Assembly: GCA_037355855.1 (NCBI GenBank)
Contig: CM074762.1
Span: 5,946,400 to 6,010,399 of the forward strand
DNA: 64,000 nucleotides
Source of the DNA: Pseudo-nitzschia pungens
Lineage: Eukaryota; Bacillariophyta; Bacillariophyceae; Bacillariales; Bacillariaceae
Direction of reading: 5' to 3'
Shown: positions 1 through 9,912 of the stretch, in pieces
How positions within the stretch are numbered: position 1 is the first letter of the stretch
How the letters are laid out: each line of letters opens with the position of its first letter
Notes under the pieces: generated by a model
Database searches by the model: none
The model's input: the letters and a program-made list of their open reading frames with translations, nothing else
What the model was told of the DNA's origin: nothing
Made by a program: the position numbers and the translations under genes

Positions 1-64
1 ATATACCTTGCTCATAAGATAATTTTTACATTCTTCAACGCTATTAAGCAAACTTTATAATAAA

Positions 65-151
65 GGCGAGAGTGGGATTCGAACCCACGGAACCCGTAAA
101 GATTCATCTGATTTCAAATCAGACGCAATCGACCAACTCTGCCATCTCGCC
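65..151 (-). tRNA. trnS-UGA: tRNA-Ser (UGA)
   Basis: On the minus strand an 87-nt cloverleaf with a long variable arm, as class II tRNAs have. The acceptor stem GGCGAGA pairs with TCTCGCC, the T-loop reads GGTTCGAATCC, and the anticodon loop CTTGAAA... presents TGA, which decodes UCA-type serine codons. It lies 34 bases beyond the psaD stop codon on the same strand. Confidence 0.95.
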
Positions 152-154
152 AAA

Positions 155-178
155 AAGATTAGTTTTAAAACTAATCTT
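155..178 (-). terminator. psaD 3' hairpin, terminator-like
   Basis: A perfect 24-nt palindrome (AAGATTAGTTTT then its complement) begins 7 bases after the psaD stop codon. Read on the minus strand it is followed by a run of T residues. A stem followed by T residues resembles a Rho-independent terminator, or a 3' stabilising stem that separates psaD from trnS. Confidence 0.6.
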
Positions 179-185
179 GATTTTA

Positions 186-605
186 TTAACTTTCGTATGT
201 AGTTGTTTCACTAAATTTAATTTGACTTGGATTCGGATTTTTTCCAATAGAAAAATCACGACTACCACAAGCAACTCGACCTGGATTTACTTTTTCAGGT
301 ACGACACCATCTTTTGGATGTAAATATTGAACTTCACCACTTGGGAAAATCCGATAAATTTTATAGTTATTGATCTTAAACGTTCTCAATTGAGTTCCTA
401 ATGCTAAACACTGTTCTTTTCGTGCCATATACAATAGATTCTCTCCACTACGCATCATTGCTGCGCCACCAGTTGGCATTTCAAAGATTTGTTCTTTCGC
501 GCTTGTCCAAGTAATAGCATATTTTTCTTCAACCTCAGCTGAGCGTAACCAACCGCCAGTACTTCCGCCGAATGTTGGGAAAGGTGTTTGTAAGTTTAAT
601 GTCAT
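186..605 (-). CDS. psaD: Photosystem I subunit II (PsaD)
   Basis: A 139-residue protein, the normal length for algal and cyanobacterial PsaD. PsaD sits on the stromal face of photosystem I, where it anchors PsaC and forms part of the ferredoxin docking site. Recognisable stretches are the N-terminal [18 protein letters not shown], the central [13 protein letters not shown], and the basic region with [18 protein letters not shown] near residues 84-101. The gene is plastid-encoded as in red-lineage algae and lacks a transit peptide. The start is the ATG at 603-605; no clear Shine-Dalgarno sequence precedes it. It is divergent from psaA with trnfM in between. Confidence 0.97.
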   Translation of the reverse strand: MTLNLQTPFPTFGGSTGGWLRSAEVEEKYAITWTSAKEQIFEMPTGGAAMMRSGENLLYMARKEQCLALGTQLRTFKINNYKIYRIFPSGEVQYLHPKDGVVPEKVNPGRVACGSRDFSIGKNPNPSQIKFSETTTYES

Positions 606-701
606 TTGTAAAACTTTATAAATGTTTAATATTCAATATATAATTTTAATATAAAAAAAAAGTTTTTTATTAAAATTATTAGAACTAAAACTATTTGCTT
701 C

Positions 702-776
702 TAGCGGAGAGTGGATTTGAACCACCGTCCTTCGGGTTATGAGCCCAACGAGCTAACCAGGCTGCTCTACTCCGCG
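702..776 (-). tRNA. trnfM-CAU: Initiator tRNA-Met (CAU)
   Basis: A 75-nt cloverleaf on the minus strand with anticodon CAU in the loop GGGCTCATAACCC. The CTCATAA anticodon loop sits on a stem with three G-C pairs (GGG/CCC), and the first base of the acceptor (C) does not pair with its partner (U). Both are hallmarks of bacterial-type initiator tRNA. Discriminator base A is at 702. Confidence 0.93.
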
Positions 777-1164
777 TCAAATAACTAAGTTTTAATTCTT
801 ACATCTAAGTATTCGAATTAAAATTATTCTACAGTTAATAACTTACTATGTATTGTAACATAATTGAATTAAAATTGTCAATGATTATTTAAAAAAAAGT
901 TTGGAGGGTTACGATATGGTAATTTTTGTATAAACTTTTAGCTTTGAATATTATTTTTATTATTTTTTTCAAAATTGTCTACAATATAAAGATGAAAACT
1001 CATCCGAAACAGCGATCAAACTTTCTAGGGTAGGAACGCTTCGACGTTCACACAGATGGAATTCTGTATCAACTACAGACAAGTATGACAAGTTTATTCA
1101 AATTCCTGTTTCTTTCCTTATGAGCGTTTCATAGATTTTTGTCTCCCAATAAGGAGAAATATTA
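777..1164 (+). promoter_or_regulatory. psaA upstream region and structured leader
   Basis: A 388-base gap between divergent trnfM and psaA. The first half is AT-rich; a TACAAT hexamer at 980-985 could be a -10 element but has no convincing -35. From about 1010 the sequence turns mixed in composition and can fold: GAACG/CGTTC around a 6-base loop (1034-1049) and ACAGA/TCTGT around a 6-base loop (1052-1067). These stems probably lie in the 5' untranslated region of the psaA-psaB message. No ORF is supported here. Confidence 0.5.
1142..1157 (+). promoter_or_regulatory. Hairpin covering the psaA ribosome-binding site
   Basis: TCTCC (1142-1146) is complementary to GGAGA (1153-1157), with the 6-base loop CAATAA. 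The 3' arm is the core of the Shine-Dalgarno sequence AAGGAG (1151-1156), 8 bases before the psaA ATG. The stem would hide the ribosome-binding site when folded, so it may control translation. It is only 5 bp and its function is inferred. Confidence 0.45.
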
Positions 1165-3423
1165 ATGGCAATAAGCTCAACAGATCTTCAGGAAAAAAAT
1201 TTTGAAGTTTTTATCGATAAAGATGCAGTCGAAACGAGTTTCGCGAAATGGGCCCAACCAGGTCATTTTTCTCGAACTTTAGCAAAAGGTCCAAAAACTA
1301 CAACTTGGATTTGGAACTTACATGCTGACGCGCATGATTTTGATACTCAAACAAATTCCTTAGAAGAAGTTTCTCGAAAAATTTTCAGTGCACATTTTGG
1401 ACAATTAGCAATTATTTTCTTATGGATTAGTGGTATGCATTTCCATGGTGCATATTTCTCTAACTATTCAGCTTGGTTAAATGATCCTGTCAATATTAAA
1501 CAAAGTTCTCAAGTTGTTTGGCCAATTGTTGGTCAAGAAATTTTAAATGGGGATGTAGGTGGTAACTTCCAAGGTGTTCAAACAACTTCTGGTTGGTTCC
1601 AGATGTGGCGTGCGGAAGGTATTACTAGTGAAGTGGAATTATATTGGATTGCAATTGGTGGACTTGCTATGTCAGCAATTATGCTATTTGCAGGCTGGTT
1701 CCATTACCACAAAGCTGCACCTAGATTAGAATGGTTCCAAAATGCGGAATCAATGATGAATCACCATTTAGCTGGTTTATTAGGCTTAGGATGTTTATCT
1801 TGGTCTGGTCACCAAATCCATATTGCTTTACCAATTAACAAATTGTTAGATGCGGGTGTATCACCACAGGAAATTCCATTACCTCACGAATTTTTAATCA
1901 ATCGTGAATTAATGAGTCAATTATATCCTAGTTTTTCAAAAGGATTAGCGCCGTTCTTTGGCGGTCACTGGGGTGAATATTCTGATTTCTTAACATTTAA
2001 AGGTGGTTTAAATCCTGTAACAGGAGGCTTATGGTTAAGTGATATTGCTCATCATCATTTAGCTTTAGCAGTCTTATTCATTTTTGCTGGTCACATGTAT
2101 CGCACAAACTGGGGTATTGGACACAGCATGAAAGAAATTTTAGAGGCTCATAAAGGACCATTTACTGGTGAAGGTCACAAAGGTTTATACGAAATTTTAA
2201 CAACTTCATGGCATGCTCAATTAGCAATTAATTTAGCTATGATGGGTTCATTAAGCATTATTGTGGCACATCATATGTATGCAATGCCACCATATCCTTA
2301 TATTGCTACAGACTACGCAACACAACTTTCATTATTCACTCACCATATGTGGATTGGTGGATTCTGTGTGGTTGGTGGTGCAGCTCATGGAGCAATCTTT
2401 ATGGTTCGTGATTATACACTTGCTGATAATTATAATAATTTATTAGATCGAGTTTTACGTCACCGTGATGCAATTATTTCGCACTTAAATTGGGTTTGTA
2501 TTTTCTTAGGATGTCATGCTTTTGGATTCTATATTCATAATGATACAATGCGAGCGTTAGGTCGTCCGCAAGATATGTTCTCAGATAAAGCAATTCAATT
2601 ACAACCAATTTTTGCTCAATGGATTCAAAATATTCATTTACTAGCACCGGGAACAACAGCTCCAAATGCCTTAGCTACAACTAGTTACGCTTTTGGTGGT
2701 GAAGTAGTAGAAGTAGGTGGTAAAATTGCAATGATGCCTATTCAATTAGGTACAGCTGATTTTATGGTACACCATATTCACGCTTTTACAATTCATGTAA
2801 CTGTTTTAATTTTATTAAAAGGTGTGTTATACGCACGAAGCTCAAAATTAATTCCGGATAAAGCAAACTTAGGTTTCCGTTTCCCTTGTGATGGTCCAGG
2901 TCGTGGTGGTACATGTCAAAGTTCAAGTTGGGATCATGTGTTTTTAGGTTTATTCTGGATGTATAATTCAATTTCAGTAGTAATTTTCCATTTCAGTTGG
3001 AAAATGCAATCTGATGTTTGGGGTACTATTTCACCTGATGGTAGTATTTCACATATTACTGGTGGTAACTTTGCGAAAAGTGCTATTACAATCAATGGTT
3101 GGTTACGTGATTTCTTATGGTCACAAGCTTCACAAGTAATTCAATCGTATGGTTCTGCATCGTCAGCATATGGTTTAATTTTCTTAGGCGCTCACTTCAT
3201 TTGGGCATTTAGTTTAATGTTCTTATTCAGTGGTCGTGGATATTGGCAAGAATTAATCGAGTCAATTGTTTGGGCACATAATAAATTAAACTTTGCACCA
3301 GCTATTCAACCACGTGCATTAAGTATTACACAAGGTCGTGCAGTTGGATTAGCTCACTACTTATTAGGTGGTATTGGAACAACGTGGTCATTCTTCTTAG
3401 CACGTGCAATCTCAATTAGTTAA
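1165..3423 (+). CDS. psaA: Photosystem I P700 apoprotein A1 (PsaA)
   Basis: A 752-residue protein, the standard PsaA length. PsaA and PsaB form the heterodimeric core of photosystem I in the thylakoid membrane and bind P700, the A0/A1 electron carriers and most antenna chlorophyll. The motif [12 protein letters not shown] at residues 573-584 holds the two cysteines (575, 584) that ligate half of the FX iron-sulfur cluster. Many His residues in hydrophobic helices fit chlorophyll binding. The start at 1165 is set by an AAGGAG ribosome site. It is the first gene of the psaA-psaB pair; a spacer of 125 bases separates them. Only the last 29 bases recur in the second contig (37703-37731). Confidence 0.99.
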   Translation: MAISSTDLQEKNFEVFIDKDAVETSFAKWAQPGHFSRTLAKGPKTTTWIWNLHADAHDFDTQTNSLEEVSRKIFSAHFGQLAIIFLWISGMHFHGAYFSNYSAWLNDPVNIKQSSQVVWPIVGQEILNGDVGGNFQGVQTTSGWFQMWRAEGITSEVELYWIAIGGLAMSAIMLFAGWFHYHKAAPRLEWFQNAESMMNHHLAGLLGLGCLSWSGHQIHIALPINKLLDAGVSPQEIPLPHEFLINRELMSQLYPSFSKGLAPFFGGHWGEYSDFLTFKGGLNPVTGGLWLSDIAHHHLALAVLFIFAGHMYRTNWGIGHSMKEILEAHKGPFTGEGHKGLYEILTTSWHAQLAINLAMMGSLSIIVAHHMYAMPPYPYIATDYATQLSLFTHHMWIGGFCVVGGAAHGAIFMVRDYTLADNYNNLLDRVLRHRDAIISHLNWVCIFLGCHAFGFYIHNDTMRALGRPQDMFSDKAIQLQPIFAQWIQNIHLLAPGTTAPNALATTSYAFGGEVVEVGGKIAMMPIQLGTADFMVHHIHAFTIHVTVLILLKGVLYARSSKLIPDKANLGFRFPCDGPGRGGTCQSSSWDHVFLGLFWMYNSISVVIFHFSWKMQSDVWGTISPDGSISHITGGNFAKSAITINGWLRDFLWSQASQVIQSYGSASSAYGLIFLGAHFIWAFSLMFLFSGRGYWQELIESIVWAHNKLNFAPAIQPRALSITQGRAVGLAHYLLGGIGTTWSFFLARAISIS

Positions 3424-3428
3424 ATTCC

Positions 3429-3449
3429 TGAAACGTTTGTAACGTTTTA
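3429..3449 (+). terminator. Short hairpin after psaA stop
   Basis: AAACGTT (3431-3437), a 3-base loop and AACGTTT (3441-3447), extendable by two more pairs, start 5 bases after the psaA stop codon. There is no strong T-run, so it is more likely a processing or stability stem than an efficient terminator. Confidence 0.4.
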
Positions 3450-3477
3450 CTATTTAACTCTTATACATTCATCAGAT

Positions 3478-3509
3478 GTAAAATATTAAAAGATTACTTA
3501 ATATTTTAT
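3478..3509 (+). promoter_or_regulatory. psaA-psaB intergenic hairpin
   Basis: AAAATATTAA (3480-3489) and TTAATATTTT (3498-3507) are perfect inverted repeats around an 8-base loop, extendable to 12 pairs. It lies 39 bases before the psaB start and may mark a processing site between the two cistrons. The reversed copy is at 37617-37648. Confidence 0.45.
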
Positions 3510-3548
3510 TACTAACTAAAATTTATATAAATAAGGTATTTTATAATT

Positions 3549-5750
3549 ATGGCAACTAAATTCCCAAAATTTAGCCAAGCCCTAGCACAAGATCCAGCAA
3601 CGAGACGAATCTGGTATGGGATCGCAACTGCTCATGATTTAGAAGCTCATGATGGTATGACAGAAGAAAACTTGTACCAAAAGATCTTTGCATCACACTT
3701 TGGTCACTTAGCTATCATCTTCTTATGGACTTCTGGAAATCTTTTTCATGTTGCTTGGCAAGGAAATTTCGAAAAATGGGTCGCTAATCCTTTAAAAGTG
3801 AAACCAATTGCACACGCAATTTGGGATCCACACTTTGGTGATTCAGCTTTAAAAGCGTTTAGTAAAGGAAATGCATATCCAGTGAATATTGCATATTCAG
3901 GTGTCTACCAATGGTGGTACACAATTGGATTCCGTACTAATCAAGAATTATATGCAGGCTCAATTGGACTATTATTACTTTCATGTGCATTGTTATTTGC
4001 GGGTTGGTTACATTTACAACCAAAATTCCGCCCAAGTTTATCTTGGTTTAAAAACAACGAGTCACGCTTAAACCATCACTTATCAGGTTTATTAGGTGTT
4101 AGTTCATTAGCATGGACGGGACATATTGTTCACGTAGCAATTCCTGTTTCACGTGGTGTACACGTTGGTTGGGATAATTTCTTAACGACTCCACCGCATC
4201 CTGCTGGTTTAACTCCATTCTTTACTGGAAATTGGACTGTTTACGCAGAAAATCCTGATAGTCCTTCTCATGTTTATGGAACAAGTGAAGGTGCTGGAAC
4301 GGCAATTTTAACATTCTTAGGTGGTTTCCACCCACAAACTCAAGCATTATGGTTAACTGATATTGCACATCATCAATTAGCAATTGCTGTTGTCTTCATC
4401 GTTGCGGGTCATATGTACCGAACAAACTTTGGTATTGGTCACAATATGAAAGAAATCTTAGATGCTCACCGACCTCCTGGAGGTAGATTAGGAGCTGGTC
4501 ATGTGGGATTATTTGAAACAATTACAAATTCTTTACACATGCAATTAGGTTTAGCATTAGCAAGTTTAGGTGTTGCAACTTCTTTAACTGCTCAACATAT
4601 TTATGCATTAACTCCGTATGCTTACTTATCGAAAGATTTTACAACTGAAGCAGCGCTATACACTCATCATCAATATATCGCTGGTTTCTTAATGGTTGGA
4701 GCATTTGCACACGGTGCTATCTTCTTTGTTCGTGATTACGATCCAGAGTTAAATAAAAATAATGTTTTAGCAAGAATGTTAGAGCATAAAGAAGCTATTA
4801 TTTCACATTTAAGTTGGGCATCTTTATTCTTAGGCTTCCATACATTAGGCTTATATATTCACAATGACACAGTAGTGGCATTTGGTCAACCAGAAAAACA
4901 AATTTTATTTGAACCTGTATTTGCAGAATATATTCAAGCAGCATCAGGGAAAGCAATCTATCAATTTAATGTTCTACTTTCATCATCAACTAGTCCTGCT
5001 ACTATTGCTGGAAACCAAGTTTGGTTACCAGGTTGGTTAGAAGCTATTAATAATGATAAGAATGATTTATTCTTAACTATTGGACCAGGTGACTTCTTAG
5101 TTCATCACGCTATTGCTTTAGGTTTACATGTTACCGCATTAATTTTAGTGAAAGGTGCTTTAGATGCACGTGGTTCAAAATTAATGCCGGATAAAAAAGA
5201 CTTTGGTTATAGTTTCCCTTGTGATGGTCCAGGTCGTGGTGGTACATGTGATATTTCAGCATGGGATGCTTTCTATTTAGCTATGTTCTGGATGTTAAAC
5301 ACAATTGGTTGGGTAACATTCTACTGGCACTGGAAACACATGACAATTTGGGGCGGTAACCCAGGTCAATTTAATGAATCATCAAACTACATTATGGGTT
5401 GGTTAAGAGATTACTTATGGTTAAACTCATCACCATTAATTAATGGTTACAACCCATTTGGTATGAATAATTTATCTGTTTGGGCTTGGGCTTTCCTATT
5501 TGGTCATTTAATTTGGGCTACTGGATTCATGTTCTTAATTTCTTGGCGTGGTTACTGGCAAGAATTAATTGAAACATTAGTTTGGGCTCATGAACGTACA
5601 CCACTTGCGAACTTAGTTCGTTGGCGTGATAAACCAGTCGCTTTATCGATTGTTCAAGCACGTTTAGTTGGTTTAGTACATTTCTCTGTTGGTTATATTG
5701 TAACATACGCTTCGTTTGTTATTGCATCAACTTCTGGGAAATTTGCATAA
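3549..5750 (+). CDS. psaB: Photosystem I P700 apoprotein A2 (PsaB)
   Basis: A 733-residue protein, the usual PsaB length. It is the second large core subunit of photosystem I. Its [12 protein letters not shown] motif (residues 556-567) supplies the other two cysteines of the FX cluster shared with PsaA. The N-terminus [16 protein letters not shown] is typical. The nearest purine-rich ribosome site (AAGG near 3533) is weak and distant, which fits translation of the second cistron being aided by coupling or by nucleus-encoded factors. An identical reading frame is present in reverse at 35376-37577. Confidence 0.99.
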   Translation: MATKFPKFSQALAQDPATRRIWYGIATAHDLEAHDGMTEENLYQKIFASHFGHLAIIFLWTSGNLFHVAWQGNFEKWVANPLKVKPIAHAIWDPHFGDSALKAFSKGNAYPVNIAYSGVYQWWYTIGFRTNQELYAGSIGLLLLSCALLFAGWLHLQPKFRPSLSWFKNNESRLNHHLSGLLGVSSLAWTGHIVHVAIPVSRGVHVGWDNFLTTPPHPAGLTPFFTGNWTVYAENPDSPSHVYGTSEGAGTAILTFLGGFHPQTQALWLTDIAHHQLAIAVVFIVAGHMYRTNFGIGHNMKEILDAHRPPGGRLGAGHVGLFETITNSLHMQLGLALASLGVATSLTAQHIYALTPYAYLSKDFTTEAALYTHHQYIAGFLMVGAFAHGAIFFVRDYDPELNKNNVLARMLEHKEAIISHLSWASLFLGFHTLGLYIHNDTVVAFGQPEKQILFEPVFAEYIQAASGKAIYQFNVLLSSSTSPATIAGNQVWLPGWLEAINNDKNDLFLTIGPGDFLVHHAIALGLHVTALILVKGALDARGSKLMPDKKDFGYSFPCDGPGRGGTCDISAWDAFYLAMFWMLNTIGWVTFYWHWKHMTIWGGNPGQFNESSNYIMGWLRDYLWLNSSPLINGYNPFGMNNLSVWAWAFLFGHLIWATGFMFLISWRGYWQELIETLVWAHERTPLANLVRWRDKPVALSIVQARLVGLVHFSVGYIVTYASFVIASTSGKFA

Positions 5751-5755
5751 TTTCC

Positions 5756-5789
5756 TCAAAAAGGTCAAATTAATCTTTGACCTTTTTGA
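5756..5789 (+). terminator. psaB 3' terminator hairpin
   Basis: A perfect 14-bp stem (TCAAAAAGGTCAAA and its complement) with a 6-base loop starts 5 bases after the psaB stop. It is the strongest hairpin in this part of the window and probably defines the 3' end of the psaA-psaB message. The reversed copy is at 35337-35370. Confidence 0.75.
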
Positions 5790-5804
5790 AAAACCATTAT
5801 AAAA

Positions 5805-5837
5805 ATTTGGAAAAAAACTTGAATTTTTTTGCCAAAT
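5805..5837. other. Imperfect inverted repeat upstream of trnP
   Basis: ATTTGG followed by seven A (5805-5817) pairs with seven T followed, after one bulged G, by CCAAAT (5824-5837), around a 6-base loop. It lies between the psaB terminator and trnP. Its role is unknown; the reversed copy is at 35289-35321. Confidence 0.4.
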
Positions 5838-5883
5838 CTTCTAAAGTTTAAAGTATAAGACTATTTCATTTTGACTAGTTTAC

Positions 5884-5957
5884 CGGGATATAGCTCAGCT
5901 TGGTAGAGCACCTGCTTTGGGAGCAGGGGGTCGTAGGTTCAAATCCTACTATCCCGA
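5884..5957 (+). tRNA. trnP-UGG: tRNA-Pro (UGG)
   Basis: A 74-nt cloverleaf with acceptor CGGGATA/TATCCCG, discriminator A, anticodon TGG in the loop GCTTTGGGAGC, and T-loop GGTTCAAATCC. It stands between psaB and ycf89. The 268 bases from here to ycf89 hold only a small ATTCTTA/TAAGAAT hairpin near 6079-6096. The reversed copy is at 35169-35242. Confidence 0.96.
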
Positions 5958-6225
5958 TTAAAAAAAAGATTCTATTAAGTAAAAATAGAAGATAGAGATT
6001 TATTCAGAAGAGAAAAATCAAAATCAAATATTTATAGTTTAAGCTTCGTTGGCTCATTAAGCTCACATTGAAAAATAATTCTTAGAAATAAGAATGTCAT
6101 TATAGACAATTTTTTTTAAATTTATCCTTTCAAATATTTTTATTTTATATTATCATATTAATGTACAATATTATGTCCTATATTTTTTAGTAATCAAATA
6201 CTTATTAACTTAATACGAATTCAAA

Positions 6226-7164
6226 ATGGGTTTAGATGAAAAATTTGCTTCTGTTCGAACTGCATTCTACGATAAAGTTGGAGAATTATTTAAAACAATC
6301 GCTTCTCAGTTTGGATATCCAGAAAATTCGGGTATGCCAACAATTACTCGAGTTTTAACTGAAGGGCAAGAAAGATTTGCATCGATGGATAGTCTCCCAA
6401 AACGGATAACATATTTTCCTCCAGATCAGTGTCCCGAAACCTGGTTTGAAATGGTCTTTGGACCAGCACCAAGAGTTGAGCCACTCCCGCGATATATATA
6501 TGAAACTCAAGATGAAGGTTTTTATAACTTCTATATTGAAAACTATAAAAATCTTTTCTTTTTACCTGATTCAATCTCTGAATTTATTCAAGTAAAATTA
6601 AATATTTGTTTAGATATTAGTACTCTTGAGATTATTCGTGAGGTTTTATTTATTGCATTAGTTTGTTATTCACAAATCGTCGTTTACAGACTTCTACTAG
6701 CTTGGTTTATTACTATTAATCCTTATTTATTTCCATGGTCATATCTAGTAACTGCCGTAGATTGGCTAGATGATACTTTACAAGGAATCATACCTGGTGT
6801 ATTTGGTGTAAATATTACGGGAGGTCTTATTCTTGGAGCAATTGGGGCCCTAGCGGATAGTTTAAATCATTTGGTCTTTACTATGCCATTTCTTCCAAGT
6901 GAAGGAGAACCAACAAAACTAGTAATTAATAATCAATTAAAAGATGTACTAGTTTTCCATTATTTACCGGCCTTATGGTATAAACATCCTATTCCAAATG
7001 ATATAAGAGAATTCTGGTTTACTGAACGACCAGATATTTTAGAATATATGAAGACAGCTTATGGTCATTTAGATCTAAATTTGTTCCCCGATAGTTATAT
7101 AATTCATCAACAAGAAATGGTTGGTTTTAGTTTTTTGACTGATAATTTCCATAGTCTTTTTTAA
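6226..7164 (+). CDS. ycf89: Conserved diatom plastid protein Ycf89
   Basis: A 312-residue protein recognised as Ycf89, which in diatoms lies beside trnP and the 16S rRNA gene as it does here. Its function is unknown. The first 120 residues are mainly soluble and aromatic-rich. Residues about 135-218 are hydrophobic and include LLAWFITINPYLFPW, a downstream aspartate-rich turn (VDWLDDTLQGIIPGVFG) and a second membrane segment. This layout resembles the YggT/Ycf19 membrane domain (short helix pair with a WF..INP...P motif). That relationship is my inference. The C-terminal 90 residues are soluble. No clear ribosome-binding site is visible. An identical copy lies at 33962-34900. Confidence 0.85.
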   Translation: MGLDEKFASVRTAFYDKVGELFKTIASQFGYPENSGMPTITRVLTEGQERFASMDSLPKRITYFPPDQCPETWFEMVFGPAPRVEPLPRYIYETQDEGFYNFYIENYKNLFFLPDSISEFIQVKLNICLDISTLEIIREVLFIALVCYSQIVVYRLLLAWFITINPYLFPWSYLVTAVDWLDDTLQGIIPGVFGVNITGGLILGAIGALADSLNHLVFTMPFLPSEGEPTKLVINNQLKDVLVFHYLPALWYKHPIPNDIREFWFTERPDILEYMKTAYGHLDLNLFPDSYIIHQQEMVGFSFLTDNFHSLF

Positions 7165-7400
7165 GTTTATTGAGTTATTCATAGAATTATTAATCTTATT
7201 ATTTTGATTGATTAATAATTCTAATAGTTTAAAGATTAAATCTCAGTTGATTATTATTTTTGTTTTTAAGTTATTAATTTTTTAAGTTTAAACTATTTAT
7301 ATTCTTGAAAACCTAGGACCTCTTACTTCATGAGCTAAGATATGAATCAACTTTATGAAACAAACTTCAACTGAAGTTAATACAAAAAATTTATGGAAAT
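7165..7400 (+). promoter_or_regulatory. ycf89-rns spacer with long hairpin
   Basis: The 236-base spacer holds a 13-14-bp perfect stem at 7182-7223 (AGAATTATTAATC arms, 14-base loop), probably the ycf89 3' end. Arms AATAGTTTAAA (7223-7233) and TTTAAACTATT (7287-7297) could pair over a longer distance. A short palindromic AACTTCA/TGAAGTT lies just before the 16S gene. I could not find a convincing rRNA promoter; it should be here or upstream. The reversed copy of the hairpin is at 33903-33944. Confidence 0.45.
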
Positions 7401-7405
7401 TTAAA

Positions 7406-7440
<35 letters not shown>

Positions 7441-8239
7441 AGATGCTTTACACATGCAAGTCGTACGAGAGTCTTTGACTCAAGTGGCGGACGGGTGAGT
7501 AACACGTAAGAATTTGCCTCTAGGAGGGGGACAACAGCTGGAAACGGCTGCTAATACCCCATATGCTTCCGAGTGAAATGGATTTTTCCGCCTAGAGAGA
7601 AGCTTGCGCCTGATTAGCTTGTTGGTGAGGTAATGGCTTACCAAGGCGACGATCAGTATCTGGTTTGAGAGGATGATCAGACACACTGGAACTGAGACAC
7701 GGTCCAGACTCCTGCGGGAGGCAGCAGTGGGGAATTTTCCGCAATGGGCGAAAGCCTGACGGAGCAATCTCGCGTGAGGGATGACTGCCTATGGGTTGTA
7801 AACCTCTTTTTTCAGGGAGGAATAAATGACGTGTACCTGAAGAATAAGCATCGGCTAATTCCGTGCCAGCAGCCGCGGTAATACGGAGGATGCAAGTGTT
7901 ATCCGGAATCACTGGGCGTAAAGCGTCTGTAGGTGGTTTAATAAGTCAACTGTTAAATCTTGAGGCTCAACTTCAAAATCGCAGTCGAAACTGTTAGACT
8001 AGAGTATAGTAGGGGTAAAGGGAATTTCCAGTGGAGCGGTGAAATGCGTAGATATTGGAAAGAACACCGATGGCGAAGGCACTTTACTGGGCTATTACTG
8101 ACACTCAGAGACGAAAGCTAGGGTAGCAAATGGGATTAGATACCCCAGTAGTCCTAGCTGTAAACAATGGATACTAGATGTTGAACAGATCGACCTGTGC
8201 AGTATCAAAGCTAACGCGTTAAGTATCCCGCCTGGGAAG

Positions 8240-8315
<76 letters not shown>

Positions 8316-8400
8316 CAACGCGAAGAACCTTACCAGGGTTTGACATGATACGAATTTCTTTGAAAGAAGAAAGTGCCTTTTGGAACGTATACACAGGTGG

Positions 8401-8466
<66 letters not shown>

Positions 8467-8718
8467 TTTTTAGTTGCCTATTTGGAACTCTAGAAAGACT
8501 GCTGGTTATAAACCGGAGGAAGGCGGGGATGACGTCAAGTCAGCATGCCCCTTACACCCTGGGCTACACACGTGCTACAATGGGTGAGACAATGAGATGC
8601 AAATCTGCGAAGACAAGCTAATCTATAAACTCTCTCTAAGTTCGGATTGTAGGCTGCAACTCGCCTGCATGAAGTTGGAATCGCTAGTAATCGCTGGTCA
8701 GCTATACAGCGGTGAATT

Positions 8719-8760
<42 letters not shown>

Positions 8761-8884
8761 CTGGTTATACCCGAAGTCGTTACTCTAACCATTTGGAGGA
8801 GGATGCCTAAGGTAGAATTAGTGACTAGGGTGAAGTCGTAACAAGGTAACCGTACTGGAAGGTGCGGTTGGATCACCTCCTTTT
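7401..8884 (+). rRNA. rns: Plastid 16S rRNA, complete
   Basis: About 1,484 nt, from the conserved AGAGTTTGATCCTGGCTCAG start region to the 3' anti-Shine-Dalgarno end GGTTGGATCACCTCCTTT. Other universal segments are present: GTGCCAGCAGCCGCGGTAA near 7862, the 1492-type GTAACAAGGTAACCGTA near 8839, and GAATTGACGGGGGCCCGCAC near 8267. The CACCTCCTTT tail agrees with the GGAGG-type ribosome sites seen before psaA, rpl3, rpl6, rps8, rps13 and dnaK. The ends are approximate to a few bases. It is the first gene of the rRNA operon. Confidence 0.98.
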
Positions 8885-8970
8885 AAAAAGAAATTTTTAA
8901 ATATAAGGTCGATAGATTCATTTTGATGAATCCAAAATCAAAAGTTATTGTAAACCAAACATAGGTTTAC

Positions 8971-9044
<74 letters not shown>
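8971..9044 (+). tRNA. trnI-GAU: tRNA-Ile (GAU)
   Basis: A 74-nt tRNA in the 16S-23S spacer. The acceptor GGGCTAT pairs with the 3' arm ending GGCCC plus A, and the anticodon GAT lies in CCCTGATAAGG. It is intron-free, as in red-lineage plastids, and is separated from trnA by only two bases. Confidence 0.97.
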
Positions 9045-9046
9045 GC

Positions 9047-9119
9047 GGGGGTATAGCTCAGTTGGTAGAGCACCGCCTTTGCACGGCGGTTGTCAGCGGT
9101 TCGAATCCGCTTACCTCCA
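9047..9119 (+). tRNA. trnA-UGC: tRNA-Ala (UGC)
   Basis: A 73-nt tRNA with acceptor GGGGGTA/TACCTCC (one G-U pair), anticodon TGC in GCCTTTGCACGGC, and T-loop GGTTCGAATCC. It is intron-free. The two-base gap to trnI implies the pair is cut from one rRNA precursor by tRNA-end processing. Confidence 0.97.
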
Positions 9120-9154
9120 CATGAAAAAACAACTCAATTTTTTAAGAAAAGTCT

Positions 9155-9412
9155 TAAATTCAAGGAATTAAGAGTTTATGGGGAATACCTTGGCATTCAG
9201 AAGCGATGAAGGACGCGTTTACCGGCGAAACGCTTCGGGGAGTTGGAAAAAAGCTATGATCCGGAGGTCTCCGAATGAGGAAACTTTTTATACTACTTAT
9301 TGAATACATAGATAAGAAAGAGCAAACCTAGGGAACTGAAACATCTTAGTACCTAGAGGAAAAGAAAGTAAAAAACGATTCCCTTAGTAGCGGCGAGCGA
9401 AACGGGAGAAGC
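9155..9412 (+). rRNA. rnl: Plastid 23S rRNA, 5' fragment at contig end
   Basis: The first 258 nt of 23S rRNA. The 5' arm AAATTCAAG pairs with CTTGAATTT at the 3' end of the gene in the other contig. The early 23S segments (GAATACCTTGGCATTCAGAAGCGATGAAGGACG, split here by eye) are readable. The fragment stops at the N gap. It matches 31713-31970 in reverse, where the gene is complete. Confidence 0.96.
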
Positions 9413-9912
9413 NNNNNNNNNNNNNNNNNNNNNNNNNNNNNNNNNNNNNNNNNNNNNNNNNNNNNNNNNNNNNNNNNNNNNNNNNNNNNNNNNNNNNNNN
9501 NNNNNNNNNNNNNNNNNNNNNNNNNNNNNNNNNNNNNNNNNNNNNNNNNNNNNNNNNNNNNNNNNNNNNNNNNNNNNNNNNNNNNNNNNNNNNNNNNNNN
9601 NNNNNNNNNNNNNNNNNNNNNNNNNNNNNNNNNNNNNNNNNNNNNNNNNNNNNNNNNNNNNNNNNNNNNNNNNNNNNNNNNNNNNNNNNNNNNNNNNNNN
9701 NNNNNNNNNNNNNNNNNNNNNNNNNNNNNNNNNNNNNNNNNNNNNNNNNNNNNNNNNNNNNNNNNNNNNNNNNNNNNNNNNNNNNNNNNNNNNNNNNNNN
9801 NNNNNNNNNNNNNNNNNNNNNNNNNNNNNNNNNNNNNNNNNNNNNNNNNNNNNNNNNNNNNNNNNNNNNNNNNNNNNNNNNNNNNNNNNNNNNNNNNNNN
9901 NNNNNNNNNNNN
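9413..9912. other. Assembly gap of exactly 500 N
   Basis: Placeholder gap. The left flank is in the 5' part of 23S rRNA and the right flank is inside tufA read on the minus strand. No natural order explains this join; contig B lies in the reverse orientation relative to A. Confidence 0.98.

Noticed and set aside
6095..6125. Minus-strand promoter built on TTGTCTATAATG upstream of ycf89
   Set aside because: The TATAAT is good but the nearest -35-like TTGAAA is 23 bases away, and the direction points away from ycf89 towards trnP.
7480..8876. ORFs of 63-113 codons on both strands of the 16S rRNA gene (and the same in the copy at 32250-33646)
   Set aside because: They are chance frames within rRNA and have no protein-like features.
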